Source: Pseudonocardia sp. DSM 110487 (GTDB lineage: Bacteria; Actinomycetota; Actinomycetes; Mycobacteriales; Pseudonocardiaceae). Taken from it: a stretch of 64,000 nucleotides of DNA. The stretch is taken from the NCBI RefSeq assembly GCF_019468565.1, contig NZ_CP080521.1:4464001-4528000 (forward strand), written 5' to 3'. The position numbers and the translations under genes were made by a program. Shown piece by piece: positions 1 to 9,226 of this stretch. How positions within the stretch are numbered: the first letter of the stretch is position 1; each line of letters opens with the position of its first letter. The notes under the pieces are model-generated. The model did no database searches and was not told the DNA's origin. It saw only the letters and a list, made by a program, of their open reading frames with translations.

Positions 1-65
1 CCGACACCCCGATCTTCGAGCGCCTCCACGCCGACCGCGTGCAGGTGGAAGGAGCCCCCGCGTGA
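1..65 (+). CDS. 3' end of an upstream gene (partial)
   Basis: Only the last 20 codons are visible, ending at TGA 63-65. The stop overlaps the GTG of the next gene as GTGA, so the two are translationally coupled. The visible tail (ending VQVEGAPA) resembles the C-terminus of cupin dioxygenases of the gentisate type. That would suit the fumarylpyruvate-type hydrolase that follows, but 20 residues cannot establish it. Confidence 0.5.
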   Translation, partial: DTPIFERLHADRVQVEGAPA

Positions 66-907
66 GGCTGACGACGCTGCGCACCCCCGACGGCACCCGC
101 GCCGGTCGCGTCGACGGCGAGACCGTCGTCGAGATCGACGCCCCCGAGCTGGGCGCGCTGCTCGCCGACCCGGCATGGCGCGAGCGCGCGGCCACGGCGG
201 ACGGGCCGTGCCACGCCCTCGCGGGCGCCGACCTGGCGCCGCTGGTGCCGCGCCCCGGGAAGATCTTCTGCGTGGGCCTGAACTACCGCAGCCACATCCT
301 GGAGATGGGCCGGGAGCTGCCGGAGCACCCCACGCTCTTCGCGAAGTTCCCCGAGGCGCTCGTCGGCCCGCACGACGCGGTCTCGCTCGACCCCGCCTCC
401 GAGAAGGTCGACTGGGAGGCCGAGCTCGCCGTGGTCGTCGGCGCCCCGGTGCGGCGGGCCACCGAGGCGGAGGCCGAGGCGGCGATCGCCGGGTTCGCCG
501 TGCTCAACGACGTGACCATGCGCGACTGGCAGTACCGCACGCTGCAGTGGCTGCAGGGCAAGACGTTCGAGGCCACCACGCCGTTCGGGCCGCAGCTGGT
601 CACGCCGGACGAACTGCCCGGTGGCGTGCGGCCGGCCCTCGACCTGACGTGCGCGGTCGACGGCGAGACCGTGCAGACCGCCAACACCTCCGACCTGGTC
701 TTCGACCCGGTCGCGCTGATCGCCTACATCTCGCAGATCGTCACCCTCAACCCGGGCGACGTGATCGCCACCGGAACACCCGGCGGCGTCGGGCACGCCC
801 GCAAGCCCCCGCGCTACCTCTCCGACGGCGCGGTCCTCACCACCGAGATTGACGGACTGGGTACCCAGCGCAACACCGCTCGGGCCGTCGTCCCGGCGCC
901 GGTCTGA
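62..907 (+). CDS. Fumarylacetoacetate hydrolase family protein
   Basis: A 281-residue FAH-fold hydrolase of the fumarylpyruvate/acylpyruvate hydrolase group, expected to cleave a ring-fission product of aromatic catabolism in the cytoplasm. The family core starts near residue 66 (GKIFCVGLNYRSH). Probable metal ligands are E119 and E121 in DWEAELAV and D150 in VLNDVT. The conserved ATGTPGGVG loop lies near residue 245. The GTG start overlaps the upstream stop and the next gene starts one base after its stop, so it sits inside an operon with the flavin monooxygenase. The gentisate route is the simplest reading but the substrate is inferred from neighbours. Confidence 0.85.
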   Translation: MRLTTLRTPDGTRAGRVDGETVVEIDAPELGALLADPAWRERAATADGPCHALAGADLAPLVPRPGKIFCVGLNYRSHILEMGRELPEHPTLFAKFPEALVGPHDAVSLDPASEKVDWEAELAVVVGAPVRRATEAEAEAAIAGFAVLNDVTMRDWQYRTLQWLQGKTFEATTPFGPQLVTPDELPGGVRPALDLTCAVDGETVQTANTSDLVFDPVALIAYISQIVTLNPGDVIATGTPGGVGHARKPPRYLSDGAVLTTEIDGLGTQRNTARAVVPAPV

Positions 908-908
908 G

Positions 909-2081
909 ATGGACCCCGATGTGGACGCCGTCGTCGTCGGGGGCGGGATCGGCGGGCTGGGCAGCGCCCTCGCGCTCGCCCGGGCGGGCTTCGCGGTGCG
1001 GGTCCTGGAGAAGGAGCCGCAGTTCGGCGAGGTGGGCGCGGGCCTGCAGATGGCCCCGAACGCCACCCGGCTCCTGCGTTCGTGGGACCTCCTGGACGAG
1101 GTCGTCGACCTCGGGGTCACGCCGCGCAGGCTGGTGATGCGCGACGCCCTCGACGGCAGCGAGCTCACGCACCTCGACCTCGCCGACACCGCGCGTCGGT
1201 ACGGCGCCCCGTACGTCGTGATCCACCGCAGCGACCTGCACGCGATCCTCCTGCGGGCCTGCCGCGCGGCCGGCGTCGACCTCGTCACCGATGCCGCCGT
1301 CCGCGACGTGGAACTCGCCGCGGACCACGCCGTCGCGGTGGGGGAGCGGCGCCGGGACACCGGCCGCGTCGTCCTCGCCGCCGACGGCCTCGGCTCCCGG
1401 CTGCGCGCCCGGCTCAGCGACGACGAGCCGGTCAGCTCCGCCTACGTCGCCTACCGCGGCGCGCTCCCCCTCGCGGACCTGCCCGACACCTCTGGCCTCG
1501 CTCTCGACGACGTCGTCGTCTACATCGGACCCGGCTGCCACTTCGTGCAGTACCCGCTGCGCCGCGGCGAGATGTTCAACCAGGTCGCGGTGTTCCGCTC
1601 GCCGAAGGCCCTTGCCGGCGATGAGGACTGGGGCACCCCCGACGAGCTCGGCGCCGCCTTCGCCGCCACCTGCGACCGGATCCAGGCGGCGCTGCCGAGC
1701 CTGTGGCGCGACCGCTGGTGGCGCATGTACGACCGCGACCCGATCGCCGCCTGGGTCGACGGACGGCTCGCCCTCACCGGCGACGCCGCCCACCCCATGC
1801 TGCAGTACCTCGCCCAGGGCGCCTGCCAGGCACTCGAGGACGCCGCCCAGCTCGCCGAGCAGGCCACCAAGGCCCGCACCGCCGACGGCACCGACTGGGA
1901 CCGAGCCCTGGCCGCGTACGCCGAGATTCGCACCGTCCGCACCGCTCGCGTGCAGCGCACCGCCCGGCAGTGGGGCGACCTGTGGCACTGCGACGGGCTG
2001 TTCCGGGCCACCCGCAACGCACTCCTGCGGGACCGGGATCCCGGCGACTACCGCTACATCGACTGGCTCTACGCGGGCTGA
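909..2081 (+). CDS. FAD-dependent aromatic monooxygenase (3-hydroxybenzoate 6-/salicylate hydroxylase type)
   Basis: A 390-residue class A flavoprotein monooxygenase that would hydroxylate a phenolic acid using NAD(P)H and O2. The GxGxxG FAD motif is at residues 10-16 (VVGGGIGGLG), the DG motif near 158 (VVLAADGLGSR), and the GD motif near 290 (LTGDAAHPM). The ATG at 909 was chosen because it follows the previous stop by one base and places the dinucleotide fold at the N-terminus; a longer in-frame start at 849 would lie inside the FAH gene. Product specificity cannot be read from sequence; 3-hydroxybenzoate to gentisate would fit the FAH neighbour. Confidence 0.85.
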   Translation: MDPDVDAVVVGGGIGGLGSALALARAGFAVRVLEKEPQFGEVGAGLQMAPNATRLLRSWDLLDEVVDLGVTPRRLVMRDALDGSELTHLDLADTARRYGAPYVVIHRSDLHAILLRACRAAGVDLVTDAAVRDVELAADHAVAVGERRRDTGRVVLAADGLGSRLRARLSDDEPVSSAYVAYRGALPLADLPDTSGLALDDVVVYIGPGCHFVQYPLRRGEMFNQVAVFRSPKALAGDEDWGTPDELGAAFAATCDRIQAALPSLWRDRWWRMYDRDPIAAWVDGRLALTGDAAHPMLQYLAQGACQALEDAAQLAEQATKARTADGTDWDRALAAYAEIRTVRTARVQRTARQWGDLWHCDGLFRATRNALLRDRDPGDYRYIDWLYAG

Positions 2082-2083
2082 TC

Positions 2084-2143
2084 GCGCGCTGAGTGCGGTC
2101 GTCGCAGGCTCCGCGGGCGCTGCGAGGACGGCAGCGAGCGCGC
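2084..2143. terminator. Hairpin between convergent genes
   Basis: Two 24-nt arms (2084-2107 and 2120-2143) pair at 19 of 24 positions around a 12-nt loop, exactly in the gap between the stops of the monooxygenase and the acyl-CoA ligase. There is no T-tract, as is common in high-GC actinobacteria. A bidirectional terminator is the likely role. Confidence 0.5.
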
Positions 2144-2148
2144 CGTAG

Positions 2149-3756
2149 CTACGCCGACCCGCGCTCGACGATCTCCTTGGCCCGCGCCACCTCCAGCTTG
2201 CCGGTCGGGGTCCGGGGCAGCCGCTCGACCAGCACGATCCGGCGCGGCACCTTGTAGCCGGCGAGGGTGCGCCGGACCCAGTCCCGCAGCTCCTGTTCGG
2301 CCGGCGCCCCGGGCGTGGCGACGACAGCGGCCACGCTCTCGCCCCACGTCGGGTCGGGCACGCCGACCACGGCGCAGTCGGTGACGTCGGGGTGGGTGAG
2401 GAGCGCGTTCTCGACCTCCTGGGGGTGCACCTTCTCCCCGCCGGTGTTGATGACACCGGAGCGGCGGCCGAGGAAGCGGATCGCCCCATCGGTGTCGAGC
2501 TGGGCGTGGTCGCCGGGGATGGAGTAGCGCACGCCGTCGATCGTGCGGAAGGTCGTGGCGGTCTTCGCGCTGTCCTTGTAGTAGCCCAGCGGCATCGGCC
2601 CATTGTAGGCGAGGACGCCGACCTCGCCGCTGCCGGGTTCGAGGATCCGGTCGTCCGCGCCGATCACCTTCGTAGCGGGCACCGGGAAGAACCGGGAGGG
2701 GAGATCGTCCACCGAGCGCGTGATCGCGAACGCGAACGGGCCGCCCTCACTGGAGGCGATGGCGTCGGTGATGGTCACCTGCGCGCGCTCGTGGAAGGCC
2801 TGCTTGAGGTGGTCGCTGAACGCGGTGCCCGAGCTGATCATGCCGCGCAGCGAGGAGACGTCGTGCGGCTTGCCCGCCTTCTCGGCGGCGCGCAGTTCGT
2901 CGACGAGTGGCTGGCAGACCGCGTTGCCGGCCACGATGATCGTCCCGGCGCGCTGCACCGCGATCGTCTCCCACACGTGACGCGGGTCCAGACCGCCCGG
3001 TCGCGCGGTGACGGCCCGGCCGCCGACGAGCAGCGCGCCCATGGTGTTGAACAGGCCCGTCGCGTGCATGAGCGGGACGATCGGCATCGTCGCCGGGGCG
3101 CGGCCGGTCGAGCGGGCCGTCACCGCGATCTCCACGGCCTCGTCCAGCGTGGCGGGGAGGGACGTGTGGCCGAGCGGGCCGAAGATCGGCACCGTGAGGC
3201 TGTGCAGCAGGTCGGCCTGCCGCCAGATCACGCCCTTCGGCTTGCCGGTGGTGCCGCCGGTGTACATGAAGAGCTGGTCGGAGCCCGGGCGCGGGGTCCG
3301 GGGGCGCGGCGGAGTGCCGGCCAGCAGCTCGTCGAGATCACGGGCCTCCGGGCCGCCGCCGGGTCCGGCGCGTACCAGCAGCCGCAGGGTGCGGACGTGC
3401 TCCGCGGCGTGCGCGACGTTCTCGGCGAGCGTTCCGCTGAACACCACCGCCGCGGCGTCGGCGTCGGCGAGCAGCTCGCTGAGCTCGTGCCCGGTGTACC
3501 GGTAGTTCGCGTTGACCGGGATCGCGCCGATCTTGAACGCGGCGAACACGGTCTCCAGGTACGTGGCGCCGTTGTAGAGGTAGCAGGCGACAGTGTCGCC
3601 GGGGCCGACTCCGGCCGCGTCGAGGGCAGCGGCCAGCCGCGAGGCGCGGTCGTCGAACTCCGCGTAGGTGTACTCGCGCCCCGGTTCGGAGATCGCGATC
3701 TCGTCCGGGAGGTGCGCGGCCACCGCCTCCCACACCGTGCCGATCGACGCGTCCAT
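2149..3756 (-). CDS. Acyl-CoA synthetase (AMP-forming, class I adenylating)
   Basis: A 535-residue ANL-superfamily ligase that activates a carboxylic acid as acyl-AMP and transfers it to CoA. The P-loop-like A3 motif (YTGGTTGKPKGVI) lies around residues 164-176, the hinge/A8 region (INTGGEKVHPQEVE) near 430, and the C-terminal catalytic lysine in PTGKLEVARAKE near 520. Length and motif spacing match FadD17/FadD19-type ligases of actinobacteria, often used on sterol side chains or aryl acids. The ATG at 3756 opens the conserved N-terminal helix; the longer upstream frame crosses the opposite-strand kinase gene. It faces the monooxygenase, so it may activate a related aromatic acid, but no substrate is proven. 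Confidence 0.85.
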   Translation of the reverse strand: MDASIGTVWEAVAAHLPDEIAISEPGREYTYAEFDDRASRLAAALDAAGVGPGDTVACYLYNGATYLETVFAAFKIGAIPVNANYRYTGHELSELLADADAAAVVFSGTLAENVAHAAEHVRTLRLLVRAGPGGGPEARDLDELLAGTPPRPRTPRPGSDQLFMYTGGTTGKPKGVIWRQADLLHSLTVPIFGPLGHTSLPATLDEAVEIAVTARSTGRAPATMPIVPLMHATGLFNTMGALLVGGRAVTARPGGLDPRHVWETIAVQRAGTIIVAGNAVCQPLVDELRAAEKAGKPHDVSSLRGMISSGTAFSDHLKQAFHERAQVTITDAIASSEGGPFAFAITRSVDDLPSRFFPVPATKVIGADDRILEPGSGEVGVLAYNGPMPLGYYKDSAKTATTFRTIDGVRYSIPGDHAQLDTDGAIRFLGRRSGVINTGGEKVHPQEVENALLTHPDVTDCAVVGVPDPTWGESVAAVVATPGAPAEQELRDWVRRTLAGYKVPRRIVLVERLPRTPTGKLEVARAKEIVERGSA

Positions 3757-3984
3757 CTCAGCCTCCGAGACCGAGCAGCATCCGACCGGGGCCCATTCGA
3801 CAGAGGCTAGGAACGCGGCCGGGAGGCGGACAGCGTGCAATGACCGATCGCTCTCGGCCCATCGACCGAGCGCGGCCGAGACACTTGACGTGGATCGGCG
3901 CGAGCGAGCCGCGGCGGGATGACGGCGCCCGCCGCGCCTGGGCATGCTGGCGGCCGGAAGGCACCGGTGGCGGAAGGAGGTCGG

Positions 3985-5595
3985 ATGCCCGATCGAGGTT
4001 CTGCAACCGCCGTACCCGCTGTCGGCTCGGCCCCACCCGTGGACTGGTCGGAGCTCTCCGCGCACGCCCCCGACGGGCTTGCGGTCGTCGACGCCGCCGG
4101 GCTGTTCGTGCAGCTGAACGCGGCGGCCATCGCCCTGTGCGAACGCGATGCGGACGACCTCATCGGTATGCCGGCGCCCTTCGAGCTCGCCTGCCCCGCC
4201 CCGACCGATGCCGGGGGCCTCCTCGAGGACGAGCCCGCAGAACAGGTGTCGATCTGGGCACCCGTCGCGGGCGTGCGCCGGGAGTTCGCCTACCGGACGC
4301 GCCCGCTGCCCGGGCCGGAACGCGCCACCGTCGTGGCGTTCCGCGACGTCACCGCCGAGCGGCACCGGCAGCGGCGGGTGGCGGCGATCGCGCGGACCTC
4401 GGCCACGCTCGCGTCCGCCCGGTCGATCACGGCGATGCTCGACGCGGTCGCGCGCGAGGTCGTGCAGGCCGACGCGCTGGCCGCCGTCCAGATCTTCACC
4501 TTCGACGGCGCAGGCCGGAACCTGCAGATCATGGGCTCGGCCGGCTTCCGGCGCTGGCCGGACTTCTTCGACCGGCTCATGCGCTGCCGGTCCCGGGGTG
4601 CCGCGCTGCGCATGCTCGACGCGCTCGACGGCCGGGAACCCGTTGTGGTGCCCCACCGCTGGGGGATGATCAAGGACGACCCCGCGTGGGAACCGCTGCG
4701 GGAGTACCTCAGCGAGCTCGAATGGGACTCGTTCGCGAGCGTGCCGCTGATGCTCCGCGGCCGGGCAGAAGGCGTGCTGAACGCGTTCTTCGCGCCCGGT
4801 CAGGTCGTCGGCAGGCCCACGCTGGAGTTCCTGGTGGCGATGGCCGAGCAGGCCGCGGTGGCGGTGGACTACGCCGCGCTGCTGCACGAGGAGCGCGCGC
4901 TCGCCCGCCGCGAGGAGCGCCAGCGGCTGGCACGGGACCTGCACGACTCGATCGTCCAGCAGGTGTTCTCGGTCGGGATGCAGGCGAAGTCGCTGAGCGT
5001 GCTGGGCGGCCGCGGCGGGCCGGTGGCCGCGGCGACGGTGCAGCGGATCGCCGACGAGATCGAGGATCTGTCGAAGACCGTGCTCGCCGACCTGCGGGCG
5101 ATGGTGCACGAGCTACGCCCCCCGACGTCGGCCGCTGTCGGGCTCGGGGAAGCCGTTCGCGCGCTCGTCGAGAGCACCGGCAACCGCACCGGCCTGCGGT
5201 TCGACCTGCACGTGGGCTCCGGCCTCCCGGACGTGGGCTCCGAGATCGCCGAGGACGCCTACCGCATCGTTGCCGAGGCCATCCACAACGTGGTCAAGCA
5301 CGCCGAGGCAGGCGCCGTGACCGTCCGCGTCGGGGTGCGGGACCACGTGCTGACGGTGAGCGTCGCCGACGACGGCCGTGGCCTGCGCGCGGCGCGTGCC
5401 GCAGCCGCCGGCGGGTCCGACGGGTACGGGCTGACGAGCATGCGAGAACGCGCCGAACGGTGGGGCGGGACGTTGCGGATCCGGCAGCGATCGGCCGCGG
5501 GCACGGCCGTGCGTGCCGTCATCCCGCTCCCCGTCTCGGTGCCCCATGAGCGGGCCGGCGAACGAATCGATGTCACAGCGCGGGTCGCCAACTGA
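3985..5595 (+). CDS. Cytoplasmic PAS-GAF sensor histidine kinase (HisKA_3)
   Basis: A 536-residue NarL-family histidine kinase without membrane segments. Order: PAS-like domain (about 20-110), GAF domain (about 125-285), HisKA_3 dimerisation domain with the phosphoacceptor His in RLARDLHDSIVQQ (near 320), and a HATPase_c domain (N-box around 430, G-box DDGRGL near 470). ATG 3985 was chosen over one at 3919 because GGAAGGAGG sits four bases upstream. A NarL-type response regulator lies 1.1 kb downstream with only an SDR between, so the three are probably one signalling and target unit. The ligand sensed by PAS/GAF is unknown. Confidence 0.9.
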   Translation: MPDRGSATAVPAVGSAPPVDWSELSAHAPDGLAVVDAAGLFVQLNAAAIALCERDADDLIGMPAPFELACPAPTDAGGLLEDEPAEQVSIWAPVAGVRREFAYRTRPLPGPERATVVAFRDVTAERHRQRRVAAIARTSATLASARSITAMLDAVAREVVQADALAAVQIFTFDGAGRNLQIMGSAGFRRWPDFFDRLMRCRSRGAALRMLDALDGREPVVVPHRWGMIKDDPAWEPLREYLSELEWDSFASVPLMLRGRAEGVLNAFFAPGQVVGRPTLEFLVAMAEQAAVAVDYAALLHEERALARREERQRLARDLHDSIVQQVFSVGMQAKSLSVLGGRGGPVAAATVQRIADEIEDLSKTVLADLRAMVHELRPPTSAAVGLGEAVRALVESTGNRTGLRFDLHVGSGLPDVGSEIAEDAYRIVAEAIHNVVKHAEAGAVTVRVGVRDHVLTVSVADDGRGLRAARAAAAGGSDGYGLTSMRERAERWGGTLRIRQRSAAGTAVRAVIPLPVSVPHERAGERIDVTARVAN

Positions 5596-5606
5596 GGAGG
5601 AATCCC

Positions 5607-6509
5607 ATGCTCGACGGCAGGGTTGCCGTGGTCACCGGGGCCGGGCGCGGCCTCGGCCGCTCCTACGCACGGGCACTCGCCGCGGCGGGCGCGTCCGTGG
5701 TGGTCAACGACCTCGACGCGGACGTGGCCGAGGAGACGGTGGCGTCGATCGTCGACGCCGGTGGCAGTGCGGTGGCGGTGGTCGGCGCCGTGGGTGGCTC
5801 CGAGATCGCCGACGCGCTCGTCGCCAGGGCCGTCGACGAGTTCGGCCGCCTCGACGTGATGATCACCAACGCCGGTGCACTGCGGGACAGGACGCTGCGC
5901 AACACCACGGACGAAGACTTCGACCTGGTGGTGACGAGCCACCTGCGCGGCACCTTCACCTGCGGCCGCGCGGCGGTGCGGCGGTTCCGGGAGCAGGGCG
6001 ATGGCGGCCGGCTGATCCTGGTCGGGTCGCCTGCCGGGCAGCGGGCGAGCTTCGGCCAGACCGCGTACTCCGCGTCGAAGGGCGCGATCGTCGCGATGAT
6101 GCGCACCTGGGCCGTGGAGCACGCGAAGATCGGCGTGACGGTCAACGCGATCGTCCCGACCGCCCTGACCCGCATGGTGGCGACCATCCCCGGCCTCGGC
6201 GAGCTCGTCGAGAAGGCCGACCGCGGCGAGCCCGTGCCCGAGCAGGTCCGGCGGAAGGGACTCGGCACACCCGACGACGTCGCGCCGCTGGTCGTGTACC
6301 TGGCCTCGGCGGATTCGTCCGGTGTGACCGGCCAGGCGATCGCCGTGGGCGGTGACCGCATCGCCCTGTGGACCCACCCCGACCAGGTCGCCGAGCAGCT
6401 GCGATCGGGCGGCTGGACCCCGGAGGCGGTCCGCGACCTGTTCGCCACCGAGCTCAAGAGCGAGCTGCGGGACTACCTGCCTGCCCCGCTCGACACGGGC
6501 GGGAACTGA
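5607..6509 (+). CDS. SDR family oxidoreductase
   Basis: A 300-residue classical short-chain dehydrogenase. It has the N-terminal NAD(P)-binding motif TGAGRGLGRS (residues 10-19), the NAG motif (ITNAGAL) and the catalytic YxxxK in YSASKGA (near 154-158), preceded by the serine in LVGSPAG. The C-terminal extension of about 50 residues after the Rossmann fold resembles SDRs of multifunctional beta-oxidation proteins, so a hydroxyacyl-CoA type substrate is possible. AGGAGG six bases before the ATG supports the start. It lies 11 bases after the kinase gene and is probably co-transcribed. Confidence 0.85.
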   Translation: MLDGRVAVVTGAGRGLGRSYARALAAAGASVVVNDLDADVAEETVASIVDAGGSAVAVVGAVGGSEIADALVARAVDEFGRLDVMITNAGALRDRTLRNTTDEDFDLVVTSHLRGTFTCGRAAVRRFREQGDGGRLILVGSPAGQRASFGQTAYSASKGAIVAMMRTWAVEHAKIGVTVNAIVPTALTRMVATIPGLGELVEKADRGEPVPEQVRRKGLGTPDDVAPLVVYLASADSSGVTGQAIAVGGDRIALWTHPDQVAEQLRSGGWTPEAVRDLFATELKSELRDYLPAPLDTGGN

Positions 6510-6510
6510 C

Positions 6511-6576
6511 ATGGCCGCCATCGTGGTCAACGGCATCAAGGGCGTGGCGACGATCCTCGTGCGGCACCTGATCTGA
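6511..6576 (+). CDS. Possible 21-residue hydrophobic peptide
   Basis: An ATG one base after the SDR stop opens a 21-codon frame (MAAIVVNGIKGVATILVRHL plus one more residue) with a hydrophobic composition unlike shadow translation. There is no clear ribosome-binding site and no known family; translational coupling to the SDR is the only support. It could also be the residue of a deleted gene. Confidence 0.2.
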   Translation: MAAIVVNGIKGVATILVRHLI

Positions 6577-6724
6577 TCCGGTGCTCGTGTCATATGACGT
6601 ACGGGGTCCGATGACGGAGTGCCGGGACGAGACCGGTCATGCGCGCGATGGCCTGCCGTTCCCCGCCGTCTAGCGTCGGTGCGATGTTGCTCGGCACCGC
6701 ACCTCTCGTCCCGGTCGGCGCGCG

Positions 6725-7378
6725 ATGACCGCGCTGCGGGTGCTCGTCGTCGACGACCACTCGGTCGTCCGGCGCGGTGTCGTCTCCTACCTCGACGTCC
6801 TCGACGACGTCGACGTTGCCGGCGAGGCCGCCGACGGCAGGGACGCCCTCGAGAAGCTGGACGCCCTGAGCTCGGCCGGGACGCTCCCGGACGTGGTGCT
6901 CATGGACCTGCAGATGCCCCGCATGGACGGGGTGGCCGCCACCGGGGAGATCGTGCGGCGGTTCCCGTCGGTCCGGGTGGTGATCCTGACCAGCTTCGGG
7001 GAGAACGAGCGCGTCCACGCCGCGCTGCAGCAGGGCGCATCCGGTTACCTGCTCAAGGACGCCGGGGCGGCCGAGGTCGCCTCCGCGCTGTACGCGGCGG
7101 CACGGGACGAGGTGTATCTCGACGCCGCCGTCGGGCGGCGCCTCGCCCAGGAGATCCGCGGGCCGCGCAGTGGGCTGGGCGCCCTCACGTCCCGGGAGCG
7201 GGAGATCCTCGTCCTCGTGGCCGCCGGCATGTCCAACAAGGAGATCGCGTCGGAGCTCGTGATCAGCGAGCGCACGGCCCGCACGCACGTGAGCAACGTG
7301 CTGGGGAAGCTGAACCTGACCTCGCGCACCCAGGCCGCGCTCGTCGCCGTCCGGGAGGGCCTTGTCGAGCCGGGTTGA
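6725..7378 (+). CDS. NarL/FixJ-type response regulator
   Basis: A 217-residue DNA-binding response regulator. The receiver domain (1-120) has the acidic pair DD (residues 10-11), the phosphoacceptor Asp in VVLMDLQMP (near 60), the conserved T/S in ILTSFGE and Lys in YLLKDAG. The LuxR-type HTH lies at about 150-215 (LTSREREILVLVAAGMSNKEIA). It pairs naturally with the HisKA_3 kinase 1.1 kb upstream on the same strand. The 148 bases before it hold no other gene and may carry its own promoter. Confidence 0.92.
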   Translation: MTALRVLVVDDHSVVRRGVVSYLDVLDDVDVAGEAADGRDALEKLDALSSAGTLPDVVLMDLQMPRMDGVAATGEIVRRFPSVRVVILTSFGENERVHAALQQGASGYLLKDAGAAEVASALYAAARDEVYLDAAVGRRLAQEIRGPRSGLGALTSREREILVLVAAGMSNKEIASELVISERTARTHVSNVLGKLNLTSRTQAALVAVREGLVEPG

Positions 7379-7434
7379 ATCATCGTGGGGGCTGCGCACC
7401 GACCTACAGGACACTGCCTAGAGCACTCGGTGGG

Positions 7435-8292
7435 CTATGACGCTCGCCGGGCGAGCGTGACCAGCAGGCCCGGGTGTTCGGTGTCGATTCGCAGCTCGAT
7501 CGTCCGGGAGGTGTCGAGGACGAAATCGGGCGTCGCGACGACGTGCTGCACCGCACCGTCGTCGGTGAGCGCGGAATCGGGTGGGATGCAGGACCGGAGG
7601 TCCGGGTTGTCGCCGTCGAGGTTCAGATCGGCACCGACCACCACCGACGCCGCCCCGTTCCGCGCGCGCATCCCGCCGATGACCGTGTCGAACAGGTACC
7701 GGCACTGCCCGGACGCGACCTCGCGCTTGGTGTAGGCGAGGTGCGTGGTGCAGACGCCGAGCGCAGGGGTGGCTGCGACGTCCAGGCACAGCCAGGCCCG
7801 CTCCTCGGGGTCGTCCTCGTCCTGCACCGGGTAGATCCCGCCGGCCGGGGCGGTCCCGGACACCGCGCGCCACCGGGACACGATGCCGATTCCGTACTGC
7901 TCGCCGTTGGCGCAGCGGTACCCCTCGCCCGTGTTGCGGTCGCGCGCCGCCTGGAACGCGGACACGGCCTTGCCGCCCGGCACCGCGCGGGCGAGCGCAC
8001 GCTCGAGCGGCCGCAGGTCGTCCTCACAGATCTCGTTCAAGGTGACCAGGTCGGGCGACTCCGCACGGATCACCGCGGCGGCCTCCTCGATGGACCGGCC
8101 GGCCGAATAGCACGCCGCGATGCCGCTGTTGCACAGGTTGAGCTGCAGCACCCGCACCTGCGACGTCGTGAGCTGGGCGGCAGGCGTCCCACCGGCCGCG
8201 CTCAGCCCCGTCGTCACACCGGTGCACGCCGCGAGCCCGACGAGCAGGCAGCAGGCGATCGCCATCCGTAGCCCCTGGTACGACCCTCTCAC
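7435..8292 (-). CDS. Secreted endonuclease/exonuclease/phosphatase-fold lipoprotein
   Basis: A 285-residue predicted lipoprotein with an EEP-fold domain. It reads RVLQLNLCNSG at the domain start, LVTLNEICEDDL (metal-binding Glu), VVVGADLNLDGDNPDLR (Asn-rich catalytic loop) and ends in PDFVLD, where family members usually carry His. GTG 8292 was chosen because it gives an arginine-containing n-region followed by a hydrophobic stretch and the lipobox LAAC; an ATG at 8265 would leave a signal peptide lacking positive charge. Members include sphingomyelinase-, DNase- and phosphatase-like enzymes. Cysteines are plentiful, consistent with export. The substrate is unknown. Confidence 0.7.
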   Translation of the reverse strand: MRGSYQGLRMAIACCLLVGLAACTGVTTGLSAAGGTPAAQLTTSQVRVLQLNLCNSGIAACYSAGRSIEEAAAVIRAESPDLVTLNEICEDDLRPLERALARAVPGGKAVSAFQAARDRNTGEGYRCANGEQYGIGIVSRWRAVSGTAPAGGIYPVQDEDDPEERAWLCLDVAATPALGVCTTHLAYTKREVASGQCRYLFDTVIGGMRARNGAASVVVGADLNLDGDNPDLRSCIPPDSALTDDGAVQHVVATPDFVLDTSRTIELRIDTEHPGLLVTLARRAS

Positions 8293-8338
8293 CCACACTC
8301 TGCCGACACGGGGCTCGTGGTCGCGGGGTTCACCCGAT

Positions 8339-9226
8339 CTACTGGAGGACCACCGTCTTCGTCCCGTTGAGGGCCACGCGGTTCTCCGTGTGCCAGCGGA
8401 CGGCGCGGGCAAGGGCCCGGCATTCGACCTCCCGGCCGTGGGCGGCGAACTCGTCTGCGCTCATCGTGTGGTCGACGCGCATGAGCTCCTGCTCGATGAT
8501 CGGGCCCTCGTCCAGGTCGCCGGTGACGTAGTGGGCGGTGGCACCGATGACCTTGACCCCCCGGGCGTGGGCCTGGTGGTAGGGGCGGGCGCCCTTGAAG
8601 CTGGGCAGCATCGAGTGGTGGATGTTGATCGCCCGGCCTTCGAGCTGCTTGCAGGTCTCGTCGGACAGGATCTGCATGTAGCGGGCGAGCACCACCAGGT
8701 CGACGCGTTCGGTGCGGACCAGCTCGAGCAGGGCCGCCTCGGCCTCCGCCTTGGTGTCGGGGGTGACCGGGATGTGGCGGAACGGGACGTCGTAGTTGTC
8801 GGCGAGACGGCCGAGGTCGGGGTGGTTGGACACCACGGCGACGACGTCGAGGTTGAGCTCGCCGACCGAGGTGCGGAACAGCAGGTCGTTGAGGCAGTGC
8901 GCGAACCTGCTGACCATGATGATCACGCGCTGGTGCTCGGAGGCGTCGACCATGCGCCACGTCATCCCGAACCGGACGGAGACGTCGGAGAAGTCGCCGC
9001 GGAGCTGGTCGACGTCGAGCGTGGCGCCGTCCGCGCGGGCGAACTGGACCCGCATGAAGAAGGTGCCGCTGTCGGGATCCTCGAACTGCTGGCTCTCCCG
9101 GATCGTGCACCCGTGCTGGACGAGGAAGCCGGACACCGCGTGCACGATGCCGAGCGTGTCGGGGCAGGACAGCGTCAGCACGCAGTGCTGCCCGACACCG
9201 GGCTGTCCCGGCCGGTCCGGGGTCAC
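8339..9226 (-). CDS. purU: Formyltetrahydrofolate deformylase
   Basis: A 295-residue PurU that hydrolyses 10-formyl-THF to formate and THF. An N-terminal ACT domain (about 10-90) is followed by a formyltransferase-fold domain with catalytic Asn and His in INIHHSMLPSFKGA and Asp in GDLDEGPII. GTG 9226 overlaps the stop of the MetF-like gene as GTGA. As last gene of a ligM-metF-purU operon it can release the methyl carbon taken from methoxylated aromatics as formate while recycling THF. This function follows from family knowledge and context. Confidence 0.92.
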   Translation of the reverse strand: MTPDRPGQPGVGQHCVLTLSCPDTLGIVHAVSGFLVQHGCTIRESQQFEDPDSGTFFMRVQFARADGATLDVDQLRGDFSDVSVRFGMTWRMVDASEHQRVIIMVSRFAHCLNDLLFRTSVGELNLDVVAVVSNHPDLGRLADNYDVPFRHIPVTPDTKAEAEAALLELVRTERVDLVVLARYMQILSDETCKQLEGRAINIHHSMLPSFKGARPYHQAHARGVKVIGATAHYVTGDLDEGPIIEQELMRVDHTMSADEFAAHGREVECRALARAVRWHTENRVALNGTKTVVLQ

